Origin: Eubacteriaceae bacterium UBA7485
GTDB taxonomy: Bacteria > Bacillota > Clostridia > Eubacteriales > Eubacteriaceae
NCBI GenBank assembly: GCA_002478485.1
Contig: DLOL01000034.1
Span: 1 to 17,713, forward strand
Reading direction: 5' to 3'
DNA: 17,713 bases
Of this stretch, positions 15,365 through 17,713 are shown piece by piece. Numbering within the stretch: position 1 is the first letter of the stretch; each line of letters opens with the position of its first letter. Made by a program: the position numbers and the translations under genes. The notes under the pieces were generated by a model, which was not told the origin of the DNA, made no database searches, and saw nothing but the letters and a program-made list of their open reading frames with translations.

Positions 15365-15491
15365 CTATCCCTCCTTTGCAGAATTCTTCCGGTAAAAGTA
15401 CCGGATCCATGTATCGAACTGAAATTTCACAAATAAAAAAGGGCTGGATAAGAAACAAGCATCTCAGCTTGTGCCTTATCCAGCCCATCAT
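15345..15491 (-). CDS. Possible leader ORF of the MATE gene (48 codons)
   Basis: An open frame begins with tandem ATG codons (15491-15486) immediately before the ascending arm of the leader terminator. It reads through the terminator and ends 20 nt inside the MATE gene. A GGAGGG lies 17 nt upstream of the first ATG, too far for normal use unless the small ATCATT/AATGAT hairpin between them shortens the distance, but that hairpin also covers the ATG. The peptide is rich in hydrophobic and aromatic residues and has no recognised match. It may be a regulatory leader peptide or chance. Confidence 0.25.
   Translation of the reverse strand: MMGWIRHKLRCLFLIQPFFICEISVRYMDPVLLPEEFCKGGIDEFFNQ
15388..15405 (-). 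promoter_or_regulatory. Small hairpin just upstream of the MATE ribosome binding site
   Basis: TCCGGTA and TACCGGA form a perfect 7-bp stem with a 4-nt loop, between the leader terminator and the AAGGAGGG of the MATE gene. There is no T-run. It may be part of the leader's regulatory fold. Confidence 0.4.
15433..15486 (-). terminator. Strong terminator inside the MATE leader (attenuator candidate)
   Basis: A perfect 12-bp stem (GGGCTGGATAAG / CTTATCCAGCCC, 15475-15486 and 15441-15452) holds an inner 6-bp hairpin (ACAAGC / GCTTGT, 15455-15460 and 15467-15472). It is followed on the minus strand by TTTTTTATTTG. It lies downstream of a promoter and upstream of the MATE coding region, so it would end most transcripts unless opened. 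Confidence 0.85.
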
Positions 15492-15522
15492 TTCAAATGA
15501 ATGATTTGCCCTCCGAGCAAGC
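15434..15522 (-). ncRNA. About 90-nt leader RNA (riboswitch/attenuator candidate or small RNA)
   Basis: The segment from the predicted start site (about 15522) to the end of the terminator T-run would be a discrete RNA of about 90 nt. It contains AGCTTG near its 5' end, GGAGGG, two mutually exclusive small hairpins (ATCATT/AATGAT or CAAAT/ATTTG), and the terminator. The 5' AGCTTG is complementary to CAAGCT in the terminator's apical region, so an alternative pairing is possible. It matches no riboswitch class I can recognise. Confidence 0.45.
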
Positions 15523-15528
15523 TCTTTA

Positions 15529-15556
15529 ATTATATCAACTGTCTTTTTAATGTCAA
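15529..15556 (-). promoter_or_regulatory. Near-consensus sigma-A type promoter of the MATE unit
   Basis: On the minus strand TTGACA (15556-15551) and TATAAT (15534-15529) are both perfect, separated by 16 nt. It lies directly after the miaA terminator and drives the MATE leader. Confidence 0.85.
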
Positions 15557-15574
15557 TTCTTTTTTCAAATGAAA

Positions 15575-15605
15575 CAAAAAAGAAGACGCAAGAAATGCAT
15601 CTTCT
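15575..15605 (-). terminator. Intrinsic terminator after miaA
   Basis: On the minus strand AGAAGATGCA and TGCGTCTTCT (15605-15596 and 15590-15581) form a 10-bp stem with one G-U pair and a 5-nt loop, followed by TTTTTTG. It overlaps the miaA stop codon. Confidence 0.8.
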
Positions 15606-16548
15606 AATCTTCCTTTTGCTGATTCAGCTTTCTAAAATCGTATTGATTCAGATCTTCCACCGGCTCGATCCCCTGCATGCGCCGGAACCACGTCATCTGC
15701 CTCTTTGCAAAATGCCTGGTGTCGCGTTTCAGGATACGAATGGCTTCTTCCAGTGATTCATTTCCGTCAAAATAAGGATAGAGTTCCTTGTATCCAATGG
15801 CCTGCATGCTGACAAGGCTTCTGTCATATTTTTGATCAAGTTTTTCGGCTTCGACAAGGAGTCCCTTTTCGATCATTCGATCCACCCTTTTGTCGATACG
15901 CCGGTAAAGCTCTTCTCTGTCCATAAATGGCATAAAGAGTTTGAACACATAAGGGATACTGACTTTTTCTCTACCCTCCTCATCCTGTTCGGACTTTGTT
16001 TTCCCCGTGGCTTCAAAGATCTCCAGTGCCCGGATGACGCGCTTTGTGTTGTTTTTATGGATCTTTTCGGCTGATACAGGATCCACTTTTTGAAGACGGC
16101 GGTAGAGACCATCCGGATTGGTTTGCGCTTCCTTCTCCAGGCGTTTCCTGATTTTAGGGTCCGTATTGTCTTTCTCCAGATCGTAAGGATAAATCAAACT
16201 GTTAATGTAAAGCCCCGTTCCTCCGCAGATCACCGGCACTTTCCCGCAGCTTAGAATCGCATCGATTAGCCGGTATGCCTCTTTTCTAAAATCAGCAACT
16301 GTGAACGGCTCATCGGGCCTGACGAACCCGACCAAATGATGCGGGACTCCTTCCATCTCTTCTTTTGTCGGTCTTGCGGTCCCGATCTGCATCTCCTGAT
16401 AGATCTGCATGGAATCGGCCGAGATAATCTCTCCGTCAATTCTCTTTGCAAGCTTTACGGCCGCCTCACTTTTTCCGGAAGCGGTCGGTCCTAAGATAAC
16501 TGGAATGACCGGCTTAAACGATCCGCTTGAAGAGTTTTCTGAGTTCAT
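15604..16548 (-). CDS. miaA: tRNA dimethylallyltransferase MiaA
   Basis: Transfers the dimethylallyl group from DMAPP to N6 of A37 in tRNAs that read UNN codons; MiaB often modifies the product further. The 314-residue length is normal. The P-loop GPTASGKS is at 20-27, DSMQIY at 45-50 includes the catalytic Asp45, GTARPTKEE and the HHLV motif follow, GGTGLYI is at 109-115, and the tRNA-contacting end has QAIGYKEL, DTRHFAKRQMTWFRR. The ATG lies within the 3' end of mutL, 35 nt before its stop, preceded by GAGGTTAAGAGAAA. No other Met lies before the P-loop, so this start is firm. The pair mutL-miaA is a common Firmicutes operon; hfq, often next, is absent here, and a terminator follows. Confidence 0.97.
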   Translation of the reverse strand: MNSENSSSGSFKPVIPVILGPTASGKSEAAVKLAKRIDGEIISADSMQIYQEMQIGTARPTKEEMEGVPHHLVGFVRPDEPFTVADFRKEAYRLIDAILSCGKVPVICGGTGLYINSLIYPYDLEKDNTDPKIRKRLEKEAQTNPDGLYRRLQKVDPVSAEKIHKNNTKRVIRALEIFEATGKTKSEQDEEGREKVSIPYVFKLFMPFMDREELYRRIDKRVDRMIEKGLLVEAEKLDQKYDRSLVSMQAIGYKELYPYFDGNESLEEAIRILKRDTRHFAKRQMTWFRRMQGIEPVEDLNQYDFRKLNQQKED

Positions 16549-17713
16549 TTTCTCTTAACCTCGTAATCACCGGTCTCCCGTGCGGACAAGTATAAGGATT
16601 ATTTAAATCCATCAGATTTCTCAAAAGCTTTCTCACCTCCTGATTCGAAAGCTCTTCTCCTCCTTTCACGGCCGCTTTACAGCTCATGGAAATGATTTTC
16701 TCAAGTCCCATCTTTGGTTCTTTTCCATCTGAGAAGAGCAGCGTCACTGGAAGAATCATCTCCGGTTTTTGCGGGATTCCCAGAATAACAGGAACAGCCC
16801 GCACATTGATCCGGTCCTCTCCAAAGCGCTCGGCCTCAAATCCGAAACTTGCGATCTCATCCTGCACTTCTTCAAAGAGGTCTCCCTCCTGGCGCGTCAC
16901 CGTCACGCTTGCAGGAAGCATGAGAGCCTGGCTGGGAAAGCCGTCTTTTTTCAGAAACCGTTCTCTGAAGGTTTCGTACATCACAGCTTCATGGGCCGCA
17001 TGCTGATCAATCATAAAGATCTGCCTTGCATCTTCTAAAAGCAAGTAAGTGTTGAAAATCTGGCCGATATATTTCATCTTTAGAAAATCAGGCCGGTTAA
17101 GGTGTCGGCTTTCAGGGATAAGATCTTGCAGCCTTTCATAGGGATCGGGTTGAACCGGATGAATGACTGATTCGTCCTCTTCCTGATCTTCGGTTTCTTC
17201 CCGCAGTCTTTCCGCTTTTTTCAATCCTGATCCGGTCTCCACTTTTACCCCCGGCTCATTGTTCTTTTCCGGACTGACAAGAGACGCAATTCTCCGACCT
17301 TCCTTCTCAAGCGCTTCCACATTCTGCTGGGCTGAACGCTCATCGACAAAGAGCGGAACTGCCGTACCGGCATTTCGTTCTTCGTTTGAAAGGACCGGAA
17401 CTGGAGAAGGTTTATAAAGCCTTTCTTCTTCATGAATCGTATCAGGCTCGCCGGCCCGGTCATCATACGAAGGACCGACCGACTCGAACAGGATCTGCTC
17501 CTCTTCTCTTCCCGCTTCAGGCGTCTTTTTCTCTGGAAGGATCTCCGGATCTGAAACCAAATTCAAGTCCCGGAGCGCATCCCTCAATCCCTGTCTAAAA
17601 AGAAGCATCGCCAGTGAATCATTTAGAATGCGGATTTCTGTCTTTTGAGGATGAATATTGACATCCAGCATCTTCGGGGGAAGCGTTAATTCTTTATAAA
17701 CCTTCTCCAGTTC
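16514..17713 (-). CDS. mutL: DNA mismatch repair protein MutL, 3' part (N-terminus beyond window)
   Basis: Links MutS recognition of mismatches to strand incision. 399 residues are visible, from the end of the N-terminal ATPase region to the stop. MLDVNIHPQKTEIRI marks the end of the transducer domain. A long acidic, low-complexity linker follows (about residues 50-205 of the visible part), then the C-terminal dimerisation/endonuclease domain. That domain carries DQHAAHEAVMYE, the DQHAxxExxxxE metal-binding motif of nicking MutL, plus SCKAAVKGGEEL and the CPHGRP motif. So it is an endonuclease-active MutL, as expected in bacteria without MutH. The frame stays open to the window edge, and the ATPase motifs and start are outside. 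miaA overlaps its 3' end by 35 nt. Confidence 0.96.
   Translation of the reverse strand, partial: ELEKVYKELTLPPKMLDVNIHPQKTEIRILNDSLAMLLFRQGLRDALRDLNLVSDPEILPEKKTPEAGREEEQILFESVGPSYDDRAGEPDTIHEEERLYKPSPVPVLSNEERNAGTAVPLFVDERSAQQNVEALEKEGRRIASLVSPEKNNEPGVKVETGSGLKKAERLREETEDQEEDESVIHPVQPDPYERLQDLIPESRHLNRPDFLKMKYIGQIFNTYLLLEDARQIFMIDQHAAHEAVMYETFRERFLKKDGFPSQALMLPASVTVTRQEGDLFEEVQDEIASFGFEAERFGEDRINVRAVPVILGIPQKPEMILPVTLLFSDGKEPKMGLEKIISMSCKAAVKGGEELSNQEVRKLLRNLMDLNNPYTCPHGRPVITRLRENELRKLFKRIV

Noticed and set aside
1..17713. Defence system, prophage, CRISPR array or mobile element
   Set aside because: Every intact gene is a recognisable chromosomal family; no transposase, integrase, regular repeat array or restriction gene was seen.

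Overview
This is a chromosomal housekeeping window from a low-to-mid-GC Gram-positive bacterium, most likely an anaerobic member of the Clostridia. The evidence is strong GGAGG-type ribosome binding sites, many short intrinsic terminators with T-tracts, compact operons with ATGA overlaps, an EFR1-type flavodoxin/ferredoxin protein, a YnbB-type PLP protein and a DUF896 (YnzC) domain. The genus cannot be told from the sequence. All intact genes lie on the minus strand, so transcription runs from high to low coordinates. No tRNA, rRNA, CRISPR array, insertion sequence or phage gene was seen.

In transcription order: (1) 17713-15604 holds the 3' part of mutL, overlapping miaA by 35 nt and ending at a terminator. 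(2) 15556-14036 holds a near-consensus promoter, a roughly 90-nt leader ending in a strong terminator, and then a MATE transporter, which looks like an attenuated or riboswitch-like unit. (3) 13959-13293 is a decayed patch: a plus-strand C-terminal fragment of a probable TetR regulator lies head-to-head with a minus-strand flavodoxin/FMN-reductase remnant that has lost its N-terminus and has a frameshift near its C-terminus. (4) 13075-10023 is an operon of a YnbB-like PLP lyase, a DUF896-methyltransferase fusion and an EFR1 ferredoxin. (5) 9961-8085 is an operon of a membrane-anchored S41 (CtpA-like) protease and a histidine phosphatase. (6) 7930-2917 is uvrB-uvrA, with a terminator-like hairpin between the two genes. 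(7) 2826-27 holds a nicotinamidase-like cysteine hydrolase, a membrane-anchored GH3 beta-N-acetylhexosaminidase and a cytoplasmic asparaginase, with a 16-bp perfect hairpin ahead of the asparaginase.

MutL (mismatch repair), UvrA/UvrB (excision repair) and MiaA (tRNA modification) form the maintenance core. The GH3 enzyme and the CtpA-like protease act at the cell envelope. The most unusual items are the fusion of DUF896 to a SAM methyltransferase, the leader of the MATE gene, and the divergent gene pair that appears to have lost its shared centre. No gap without any feature exceeds 300 bases.
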